A stretch of DNA of 6,293 nucleotides from Candidatus Nitrosopumilus sp. Lineage in GTDB: Archaea; Thermoproteota; Nitrososphaeria; Nitrososphaerales; Nitrosopumilaceae. A model generated the notes under the pieces. That model had not been told where the DNA came from. It saw nothing but the letters and a program-made list of their open reading frames with translations, and did not search any database. The stretch is taken from the NCBI GenBank assembly GCA_013203245.1, contig JABMOR010000077.1, forward strand, positions 1 to 6,293. The letters are read 5' to 3'. A program made the translations under genes and the position numbers. Positions 1 to 5,664 of the stretch are shown one piece after another (the stretch's first letter is position 1; each line of letters opens with the position of its first letter).

Positions 1-693
1 AACTGGTTTTGTATAGATTTCAGTTGGTTTTAGTAATGCATCCCCTATCACTCCTACACCTTTGACTTTGTCTTTTACAGAATATTTTGTTAATAGTGCT
101 TTTCTTGCAAGTGAATATCCGTTTGAATGAATTCCTGAACTATTCACCCCAATAATTACATCGCCTGTTTTGATTTTATTTCCAAGTATCATCTCTTTTT
201 TCTCTAACAAACCTACAACCATTCCTGCCAAATCAAATGCAAATCCGTCCCCCTCAATCACATCTGGCATTATTGCAGTTTCTCCTCCTACAATTGGCAT
301 TGCCGATTTTTTAGCACCTGTTACCAACCCTTCAACAATTTTTTTAAATATTGCCACATCGTTTTTATTTGCAGCAATATAGTCTACAAATGAAATTGGT
401 GTCGCACCAATACAAATTATATCATTAACATTCATTGCAACACAATCAATTCCTATGGTGTTGTATTTTTTCATCATATTTGCAATTACAACTTTGGTTC
501 CAACACCATCAGTGTGTGTTGCTAATAATTTCCCACCTGGAATTTCTACAATTCCTGCATAATGGCCAAACCCGTGTGTCATCTTTGCTTTTTTCTGAAG
601 ACTGTGAGTTGATGAAATTAATTTACCAATTGCTTTTTGACTCTGTTTAATTTTAGAAATATCTACTCCTGCTTTTTTGTAGGTTAGAGCCAT
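1..693 (-). CDS. purM: Phosphoribosylformylglycinamidine cyclo-ligase (AIR synthetase), 3' end cut by window
   Basis: This gene encodes AIR synthetase, which uses ATP to close the imidazole ring of formylglycinamidine ribonucleotide, giving aminoimidazole ribonucleotide in cytosolic de novo purine synthesis. The 231 visible residues open with MALTYKKAGVDISK, a typical PurM start. They then carry the DGVGTK motif (62-67), MNVNDIICIGATP (87-99), VGGETAIMPD (135-144), NSSGIHSNGYSL (184-195) and LLKPTEIY (220-227), all in the order expected for PurM. The frame is open to base 1, so roughly the last third of a family of about 330-350 residues lies outside the window. The ATG at 691-693 fits the family N-terminus; an in-frame GTG four codons earlier (703-705) is the alternative. 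The gene lies 49 bases after the PAC2 gene and has its own TATA-like element, so it is probably transcribed separately. Identification is secure from the motifs. Confidence 0.95.
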   Translation of the reverse strand, partial: MALTYKKAGVDISKIKQSQKAIGKLISSTHSLQKKAKMTHGFGHYAGIVEIPGGKLLATHTDGVGTKVVIANMMKKYNTIGIDCVAMNVNDIICIGATPISFVDYIAANKNDVAIFKKIVEGLVTGAKKSAMPIVGGETAIMPDVIEGDGFAFDLAGMVVGLLEKKEMILGNKIKTGDVIIGVNSSGIHSNGYSLARKALLTKYSVKDKVKGVGVIGDALLKPTEIYTKPV

Positions 694-715
694 AGTTTGT
701 TGCACTTTTGCTTTG

Positions 716-722
716 AATAAAA
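716..722 (-). promoter_or_regulatory. TATA-like element of purM
   Basis: The minus strand reads TTTTATT here, centred about 26 bases before the purM ATG. That is the spacing expected for an archaeal TATA box when transcription begins at or next to the start codon. No Shine-Dalgarno sequence is evident before the ATG, which fits a leaderless message. The call rests on spacing and base composition only. Confidence 0.45.
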
Positions 723-742
723 GAATTTGCCTGTTGTTTCGA

Positions 743-1468
743 TCACATGTACATGCCAGATATCTCTTCTCTATGTTTTGCATATTTTTGAGATAATTCG
801 CTGAACTCTGAATTAATTCTGTCTTTTTCTTTTCGAAGTTCTGTTACGTCTATTTTCATATCGTAAAATCGATTTAGCGCTTCAATTAGAGTTGCAGCCG
901 CTGCCGAGTCTGGTGCTTCCTTGTTTGCTTTTACCAGTAAGGTCAATCCTTGAATCTCTCTAACCAGGCACTCATTTAGTATGCCTCCTGGAATTCCTGT
1001 GATGAATCCTTGAGGAATCATACTGATATCTTTGTCTGCCATTGTTCTTACAAGATCTTCTTCTGCTGCACAATATGCTTTGTCATCATGCTCTGCACTT
1101 GCGACTCCGTCTAAAATTACGATTTCTTTAGACCCTTTCTGTGCTGCCCAATCTAAAATCGATGCTACTAGTGAGTATAATCCTTCCATTCTCAATGTTA
1201 TCTCGCAAATTATTGCACAAATTGTTCCTTCCTTGTTTGCATAAAATCGAAATGGGTGACGCAATCTACCTTTCATGAATACAGTTGATGGTGGCAAATA
1301 TTTTGATCTCATCACTGCAATTTCCACCATGTTTAGTTCTGTAATGATGTGATTGATTGCAAGAGGGCCAACTAAGCCTGCTCCGACAAATCCTGCGAAA
1401 ATTACTGGACTTTTTAATTCTACTTTTTTTATTTCAAAAACTTCAGCTTCTGGAAATCCTTCTTGCAT
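743..1468 (-). CDS. PAC2-family protein, candidate archaeal proteasome assembly chaperone
   Basis: This 241-residue protein belongs to the PAC2 (DUF75) family, relatives of the eukaryotic proteasome assembly chaperone PAC2 and archaeal PbaA/PbaB. The family pattern is visible: a glycine-rich FAGFVGAGLVGPLA near the N-terminus (24-37), a beta strand ending in VILDGVAS (117-124), GIPGGIL (158-164), then the C-terminal family helix APDSAAAATLIEALN (185-199) with MKID (204-207). Residues about 208-236 are charged and probably form a coiled coil. The last three residues are Met-Tyr-Met, which satisfies the hydrophobic-Tyr-any (HbYX) rule used by proteasome activators and chaperones to dock on the 20S alpha ring. 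The ATG start is at 1466-1468, with a TATA-like element about 26 bases before it. It follows the winged-helix gene by 75 bases, but a T-tract and a separate promoter suggest independent transcription. The family is certain; a proteasome role is inferred from the tail and known homologues. Confidence 0.85.
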   Translation of the reverse strand: MQEGFPEAEVFEIKKVELKSPVIFAGFVGAGLVGPLAINHIITELNMVEIAVMRSKYLPPSTVFMKGRLRHPFRFYANKEGTICAIICEITLRMEGLYSLVASILDWAAQKGSKEIVILDGVASAEHDDKAYCAAEEDLVRTMADKDISMIPQGFITGIPGGILNECLVREIQGLTLLVKANKEAPDSAAAATLIEALNRFYDMKIDVTELRKEKDRINSEFSELSQKYAKHREEISGMYM

Positions 1469-1489
1469 TGCTTACGTCGATTTGTTCTG

Positions 1490-1497
1490 ATTAATTA
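1490..1497 (-). promoter_or_regulatory. TATA-like element of the PAC2 gene
   Basis: An AT-only octamer, TAATTAAT on the minus strand, is centred about 25-26 bases before the PAC2 ATG. The position fits an archaeal TATA box feeding a leaderless transcript. It lies just downstream of the T-tract that follows the winged-helix gene, which supports a separate promoter. AT-rich surroundings lower the certainty. Confidence 0.4.
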
Positions 1498-1524
1498 CTT
1501 TTGTCACTATGTGGGTTGTATATG

Positions 1525-1536
1525 AAAATAAAAAAA
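1525..1536 (-). terminator. T-tract terminator after the winged-helix gene
   Basis: On the minus strand a run of seven T, an A and four more T begin about eight bases after the TAA stop of the winged-helix gene. Runs of T without a hairpin are the usual intrinsic termination signal in archaea. The position, between that stop codon and the PAC2 TATA-like element, fits a transcript end. Confidence 0.45.
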
Positions 1537-1543
1537 TATGGAA

Positions 1544-1900
1544 TTAAGCTACGTAATTGTTCTTTTGCATAAAGAGATTCAACATGATTCGTCCCTTGTC
1601 TGTAATTGTATAGATCACATTTGCTCCCACTGCTTCTTTGCTGATGAATTCATAATCTACACACAGGTGTAGATAATTTAGAAATGATTTTTTCATTCTT
1701 ATCTTTGATTTTGAATACAAATTAGAGAATGTCATTGGATTTCCTCTTAATTGGTATAGCAACTTCAATAGAGATAGTGTACTGTAATCACGTGTTCTTG
1801 CTTTTACTGCGTCTAGAACTTGCTCCTCTCTATGTATGATAAAATCTTCGAATTGATCTGCTACTTCTAGTGGTACGTATGTCAGTCTTGCTCGCATCAT
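1544..1900 (-). CDS. Small winged-helix DNA-binding protein, probable transcription regulator
   Basis: This 118-residue cytosolic protein has the look of an archaeal winged-helix regulator. Residues 1-38 are a charged helical lead-in. From about 40, TLSLLKLLYQL forms a first helix, MTFSNLYSKSKI a second, and RMKKSFLNYLHLCVDYEFISKE (69-89) a putative recognition helix and first wing strand. VIYTITDKGRIMLNLFM (95-111) is the wing followed by a C-terminal helix; the YTITDKG pattern is typical of small archaeal winged-helix proteins. No ligand-binding domain or metal site is seen. Two adjacent ATG codons (1898-1900 and 1895-1897) are possible starts. A perfect inverted repeat overlaps the first ATG and ends just before the second, so the protein may regulate itself. 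It is divergent from the exchanger gene and upstream of the PAC2 gene. I do not recognise a named orthologue; the fold call is by sequence pattern, and its target genes are unknown. Confidence 0.75.
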   Translation of the reverse strand: MMRARLTYVPLEVADQFEDFIIHREEQVLDAVKARTRDYSTLSLLKLLYQLRGNPMTFSNLYSKSKIRMKKSFLNYLHLCVDYEFISKEAVGANVIYTITDKGRIMLNLFMQKNNYVA

Positions 1901-1918
1901 ACCGTATGGTACGGTATG
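1898..1918. promoter_or_regulatory. Perfect 9-bp inverted repeat, candidate operator
   Basis: CATACCGTA (1898-1906) and TACGGTATG (1910-1918) are exact reverse complements, separated by a 3-base TGG spacer. The dyad includes the first ATG of the winged-helix gene and reaches toward its TATA-like element. A dimeric regulator bound here would cover the presumed transcription start. It can also be read as TACC/GGTA units spread over 1900-1923, at 1900, 1908, 1913 and 1920. The dyad is seen directly; its role as operator, most simply for autoregulation, is inferred. Confidence 0.65.
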
Positions 1919-1923
1919 TTACC

Positions 1924-1930
1924 TTATTAG
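1924..1930 (-). promoter_or_regulatory. Weak TATA-like element of the winged-helix gene
   Basis: The minus strand reads CTAATAA here, centred 27 bases before the first ATG and 30 before the second. The match to an archaeal TATA box is weak, but it is the best candidate at the right distance. It lies five bases from the inverted repeat, so TBP/TFB and a repressor could compete. Confidence 0.3.
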
Positions 1931-2050
1931 TCTTTAACTTGAGGTTTGTTGATCTTCTCAGCTTGTTTTTTTACACCTGATCGTGCCTAAATTACCTTTT
2001 TTGGAATTAGCTTGAATTGTTTGATTTGTGAAATTATAGTGTATCATCTG

Positions 2051-2057
2051 ATTTAAA
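2051..2057 (+). promoter_or_regulatory. TATA-like element of the exchanger gene
   Basis: ATTTAAA is centred 27 bases before the GTG start at 2081, the usual archaeal TATA spacing for a leaderless message. No Shine-Dalgarno sequence is seen between it and the GTG. The spacing also supports GTG as the true start. Confidence 0.5.
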
Positions 2058-2080
2058 CAATCGTCTGCCAAAATCAATTT

Positions 2081-3028
2081 GTGGAAATTACAATAAATGT
2101 GATATTGACAATTGTTGGTTTAGCTATGCTGTGCTTTGGTGGTAACTGGCTGGTTAGTGGCGGGGTTGCAATTGCAAGAAAATTTCGTATCAGTAATCTT
2201 GTAATTGGAATGACTATTGTTGCATATGGCACTTCAACTCCTGAACTTGCAGCAAGTGTTGCAGCAGCTGGAGAGCACAGTGCAATAATTCTTGGAAATA
2301 TTGTTGGAAGTAATATTGCAAATGTTGGTATGGTAATTGGCATTGCTGCAATGCTAGTTCCTCTTGCAGTAAGTAAATCTGTACTACGAAAAGAAATTCC
2401 AATAATGTTGGGGGTTTCTATTTTATTAGTTTTATTATCTTTTGACGGTGAACTTTCTCAATATGATGGAGTTCTATTACTATCTGGTTTGGGAGTGTTT
2501 GGATATTATACATACAAAGATGCAATGAAACAGAGAGCAGAAAACAAAGATAACATCAAAGATGAAATTAAACAAGGTGCAAATAATGTTTATCTAAAAT
2601 CTGCAGGGCTAATTGGAATAGGTGTAGTCCTTTTGTATGTGGGTGCAATACTGACAGTTGATAATGCTGTAATTTTGGCTAAAGAGTTTGGATTGTCTGA
2701 ACAGATAATTGGATTAACGGTAATTGCTATTGGCACTTCTCTTCCAGAGTTAATTACATCTATTATTGCAATTAGAAAAGGCCACACTGATATTGGTGTT
2801 GGAAATATTATTGGAAGTAATATTTATAATATTTTGATGATAATGGGAGTTGGTGCAGCCCTTGGCGGCGTGATGGTTGGTGCTGATGTTTATGTTGACT
2901 ATCTGATTATGATTGTCTTTAGTTTGTCTTTACTCATTGCATTAAAAACTGGAATGATTGGTCGGGCAATGGGTATTTGTTTGGCTGTAGGCTATGTTGT
3001 CTATCTATTAGTTACATTTTTCAAGTAA
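2081..3028 (+). CDS. Ca2+/cation antiporter (CaCA superfamily), NCX_Mj-like Na+/Ca2+ exchanger
   Basis: This 315-residue membrane protein should exchange Na+ (or H+) for Ca2+ across the cytoplasmic membrane. It shows the ten-helix inverted-repeat plan of the family: five segments from about 4 to 146, a charged cytosolic loop at 147-172, then five more from 173 to 313. Alpha-1 holds GTSTPE (50-55) and GNIVGSNIAN (72-81); alpha-2 holds GTSLPE (218-223) and GNIIGSNIYN (241-250). By alignment with the Methanocaldococcus exchanger NCX_Mj, the four ion-site residues are Glu55, Asn81, Glu223 and Asn250. The last is Asp240 in NCX_Mj, so the site here is changed from Asp to Asn. The start is GTG: an in-frame stop lies nine codons upstream (2054-2056), the next ATG would remove half of helix 1, and a TATA-like element sits 27 bases before the GTG. 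It is divergent from the winged-helix gene and converges on the PmbA-like gene. The family is certain, the ion specificity less so. Confidence 0.92.
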   Translation: MEITINVILTIVGLAMLCFGGNWLVSGGVAIARKFRISNLVIGMTIVAYGTSTPELAASVAAAGEHSAIILGNIVGSNIANVGMVIGIAAMLVPLAVSKSVLRKEIPIMLGVSILLVLLSFDGELSQYDGVLLLSGLGVFGYYTYKDAMKQRAENKDNIKDEIKQGANNVYLKSAGLIGIGVVLLYVGAILTVDNAVILAKEFGLSEQIIGLTVIAIGTSLPELITSIIAIRKGHTDIGVGNIIGSNIYNILMIMGVGAALGGVMVGADVYVDYLIMIVFSLSLLIALKTGMIGRAMGICLAVGYVVYLLVTFFK

Positions 3029-3033
3029 TTCAT

Positions 3034-3047
3034 GCCTAGATTTAGGC
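3034..3047. terminator. Small hairpin between convergent genes
   Basis: GCCTA (3034-3038) and TAGGC (3043-3047) can pair around a GATT loop. The hairpin fills most of the 19-base gap between the exchanger stop (3026-3028) and the stop of the PmbA-like gene (3048-3050), and would form in either transcript. Archaea mainly end transcription at T-tracts, and there is none directly after it, so its function as a terminator is uncertain. Confidence 0.3.
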
Positions 3048-4406
3048 TTAGATGGAGTTTACTGAAATGTTTTCTACCTTTAATGATGGCGTGATTGATG
3101 GAAGAGATGCCCACTGGATGACATTTCTTTGATTGTTTCCAATGGCTGAAATATTTTTCATCATTGTTGGAAGATTGTGAACTATCCTCACTGATTTTCC
3201 TGGACCTATAATTTCCCCATTTTCAATAATCCTAATTCCACTTCGAGCAGTACATGAAAAATCTCCTCTTATTGGATTTACTGCATATGTGTACCATAAT
3301 CTTCCTACTAGTAATCCATGTTTTGTTTCTTTGATCATCTCTTCTTGGGAATGATCTCCGGAAATTATTTTGAGATTGTGTGGGGATGAATTTGGAATTG
3401 GCTCTGAACTTCTTCCCATTGGGGAGCCCGGACGTGATGCGTTTCCAGTTGATTGACTCCCTTCTTTGTAGCCGTCAAAGAGATTTGAAAAAGTATTTTT
3501 GAAAATGCCTTTCTCAATCAAATTTCTTTTCTCAGTTTTTACTCCTTCGTCATCTACTGATTTTGTTCCAACTCCTTCTGGAATGTGCGGATCGTCAACT
3601 AAATTGAGTTGCTCTATTGCTATTTTTTTTTCAAAGTCATTTGAAAAACAACTTTTCTGTTCTGAAAATGTTTTAAAATTAAAATTAGCGGCAACTACAA
3701 ATGCTAATAACTCTCCAACTGAGTAAGGCTCAAAAATTATAGAGTATGAATCTGAATCAATTTTTTGTGGATTTATAGATTCTATACACATAACTTTTGC
3801 ATCATTTCCTATTTGTTCTGAAGAAAAATTTGACAATGTTCTTCCACAGGAATAACCTATTCCTGATACTGGCGTTTCTCCAAGTTCTGATTCTGTATTT
3901 ATAATTCCTGAAATGTATGTGGCTTTTTCTTTAAATTCAAGTCCGTTTGAATTCAGCAACTCAAAATTTTCTGATATGATGTTGAGTGATCCTGTAATCG
4001 TACTTACTTTATCATTAATTGATGAATTAATCATACTCTGTGCGATATCCATACATTTAGAGCCTGAAATCTGATCCAGTTTTTCATCGAATGTTCCGTT
4101 TAATTTTTCATTATTAGCTTTGTATGGTAATCCTCCCCAAAACTCTCTTGATTTTAAATTCGATAATGTTCTAAAAGAATTGTCTATTGTTTGCTCTATT
4201 TCTTCCTCATTTGTTGTCTGCATAGATGCAATTTTTTTATTATGAATTAATCTAACTCCAAAACTCTCATCAAAGTTTTGTTTAATTTCTACAATTTCTG
4301 AATCTGTAATTCTGACAGTTGTGATTTTCTTTTTGACTGCAATTGCATCACATTCATCAATTCCTATTTTTTTTGAATAACGTAATGCCTTTTCTAAGGC
4401 TGACAA
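3048..4406 (-). CDS. TldD/PmbA-family protein, PmbA/TldE type (non-metal subunit)
   Basis: This 452-residue cytosolic protein matches the TldD/PmbA family. Its typical features are an N-terminal domain about 1-200 containing ITDSEIVEIKQNFDESFGVRL (33-53), LVDDPHIPEGVGTKSVDDEG (269-288), RNLIEKGIFKN (294-304), GLLVGRLWYTYAVNPIRGDFS (364-384) with GIRIIENGEI (390-399), and a terminal SLKVENISV (441-449). It lacks the HExxxH zinc motif of TldD, so it resembles PmbA/TldE, the non-catalytic half of a TldD-TldE heterodimer that degrades or trims small peptides. No TldD gene is in the window. The start is TTG at 4404-4406, one base after the cofH stop, with AGGA nine bases before it inside the cofH coding end. 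No ATG occurs in frame before residue 62, and the frame is closed upstream at about 4443, so TTG is the best choice. Coupling to cofGH suggests co-expression; its substrate is unknown. Confidence 0.87.
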   Translation of the reverse strand: MSALEKALRYSKKIGIDECDAIAVKKKITTVRITDSEIVEIKQNFDESFGVRLIHNKKIASMQTTNEEEIEQTIDNSFRTLSNLKSREFWGGLPYKANNEKLNGTFDEKLDQISGSKCMDIAQSMINSSINDKVSTITGSLNIISENFELLNSNGLEFKEKATYISGIINTESELGETPVSGIGYSCGRTLSNFSSEQIGNDAKVMCIESINPQKIDSDSYSIIFEPYSVGELLAFVVAANFNFKTFSEQKSCFSNDFEKKIAIEQLNLVDDPHIPEGVGTKSVDDEGVKTEKRNLIEKGIFKNTFSNLFDGYKEGSQSTGNASRPGSPMGRSSEPIPNSSPHNLKIISGDHSQEEMIKETKHGLLVGRLWYTYAVNPIRGDFSCTARSGIRIIENGEIIGPGKSVRIVHNLPTMMKNISAIGNNQRNVIQWASLPSITPSLKVENISVNSI

Positions 4407-4407
4407 A

Positions 4408-5664
4408 TTATTGTTTCCTGGGATTTTTGTAATTGAATTTATTTATTTTAATTAATTCTACATATGATCCAAATTGTGAATCTGTAACACTATCAAGTTT
4501 GTCTTCTACTTCCACTTCTCCCTCAAACTTTTTTAGAATTTCATAGTGTGTATTTCTTTCAGCTGGAATTCTTCCAATCTCTTTTACCATTCTTCTAATT
4601 TCTTTAGGTTTTAGTAATTGACCATATTCTGATCCTGCAGATGTTGAAATACTTTCATTGATTAGAGTTCCACCAAAATCATTTGCTCCCCACATTAGCA
4701 ATAACTGTGACATTTTTTGTCCTTCTTTTACCCATGACATTTGTAAATTATTAATTGAATTATTCAACATTATTCTTGCCACTGCGTGAGTAAGTAAAAC
4801 ATCATTCCCGCTACCTCCTTGTCTGATGCCTTCATGTAATTGATGTTTGTACATTGGTGCTTCAGTATGGATGAAATTTAGGGGTACAAATTCAGTAAAT
4901 CCTCCTGTCTCTTTTTGAATATCTCTTAATTTTACAATGTGTTTTACCCTATCTTCCAGTGTTTCTACATGGCCAAACATCATAGTTGATGTTGTATTGA
5001 TTCCTAATTTGTGGGCGCTTTTGATAACCTTCTCCCAATCTTTGACACTAATTCTTCCTGGAGAAATTTTATCTCTTAATTTTTGATCTAGAATTTCAGC
5101 AGATGTACCTGGAAGTGTATTCACTCCTGCTTCTTTCATTCTCTTCAAAAATTCTTCAATTGATATGTTCGAGCGTGTTGCTCCGTATAGTATTTCTTCA
5201 GGGGAAAATCCATGAATGTGGATATCTGGAATTTCTTTTTTTATGTCTCTACAAATGCTTTCATACAAATCCCCTTTCATGTCTGGCGGAAGTCCGGCCT
5301 GGATGCAAACTTCTGTTGCTCCTAACTGATGTGCTTCTTTTGCTCTGCGTACAATTTCTTCATTTGGAAGAAAATATCCTTCCTCTTCTCTGAAATCTCT
5401 ACTAAACGCACAAAAACCACATTGTTTGATACATACATTTGTAAAATTGATATTTCTATTAACAACATAAGATACTATGTCTCCAACTCTTCTCTTTCGT
5501 AATTCATCTGCAACTAGACCTACTAAATGAAAGTCAACTCCTTGAGCCTTGAATAATTCTAATCCGTCATCTGCGGAAATTTCCTTTTCCGATAATGCAT
5601 TGTTTAGAATTCTTGCTATTACCGGATCGGCATTTTTGAAAAGTGAATCTATGTTTGCAATCAT
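4408..5664 (-). CDS. cofH: FO synthase subunit 2 (radical SAM tyrosine/ribitylaminouracil transferase)
   Basis: CofH joins a tyrosine-derived 4-hydroxybenzyl unit to 5-amino-6-ribitylaminouracil by radical SAM chemistry. CofG then closes the ring to give FO, the deazaflavin core of coenzyme F420. With the ATG start at 5662-5664 the protein is 418 residues. The [4Fe-4S]/SAM motif CxxxCxxC is intact as CIKQCGFC with cysteines at 78, 82 and 85. Further CofH-like stretches are IQAGLPPD (121-128), HIHGFSPEE (149-157), LPGTSAEIL (184-192), STMMFGHVET in the TIM-barrel core and, near the C-terminus, LMWGANDFGGT. The frame also runs two codons further to a TTG at 5668-5670. I prefer the ATG because GAGGAG lies eight bases before it and it overlaps the cofG stop as ATGA, a classic coupling arrangement. 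The PmbA-like gene follows after one base. Confidence 0.95.
   Translation of the reverse strand: MIANIDSLFKNADPVIARILNNALSEKEISADDGLELFKAQGVDFHLVGLVADELRKRRVGDIVSYVVNRNINFTNVCIKQCGFCAFSRDFREEEGYFLPNEEIVRRAKEAHQLGATEVCIQAGLPPDMKGDLYESICRDIKKEIPDIHIHGFSPEEILYGATRSNISIEEFLKRMKEAGVNTLPGTSAEILDQKLRDKISPGRISVKDWEKVIKSAHKLGINTTSTMMFGHVETLEDRVKHIVKLRDIQKETGGFTEFVPLNFIHTEAPMYKHQLHEGIRQGGSGNDVLLTHAVARIMLNNSINNLQMSWVKEGQKMSQLLLMWGANDFGGTLINESISTSAGSEYGQLLKPKEIRRMVKEIGRIPAERNTHYEILKKFEGEVEVEDKLDSVTDSQFGSYVELIKINKFNYKNPRKQ

Noticed and set aside
170..650. Two plus-strand open frames opposite purM (170-382 and 435-650)
   Set aside because: They lie fully antisense to a clear purM, have low-complexity translations rich in Ser, Pro, Leu and Gln, and show no family motif.
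703..705. GTG as an earlier purM start
   Set aside because: It is in frame, but the ATG four codons later gives the usual PurM N-terminus and the better TATA spacing. It cannot be fully excluded.
1032..1244. Plus-strand open frame inside the PAC2 gene
   Set aside because: It is an antisense shadow of a well-supported gene, with an Ala/Ser/Ile-rich translation and no motif.
1966..2002. T-runs on the plus strand (1966-1972 and 1997-2002) as terminators or as the end of a small RNA
   Set aside because: No plus-strand gene or structured RNA lies before them, and pairing in the neighbourhood is weak; short T-runs are common in this AT-rich sequence.
2074..2787. Minus-strand open frames opposite the exchanger gene (2074-2343, 2214-2402, 2590-2787)
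   Set aside because: They mirror the hydrophobic codons of the exchanger; their repetitive translations are by-products of the plus-strand sequence.
3499..3726. Plus-strand open frame opposite the PmbA-like gene
   Set aside because: Antisense to a conserved part of the PmbA-like protein, Ser/Phe-rich, with no motif and no promoter-like element seen.
3048..4406. Catalytic TldD instead of PmbA/TldE
   Set aside because: No HExxxH zinc-binding motif is present; at the corresponding place the protein has SVGELLAFVVA, with no histidine.
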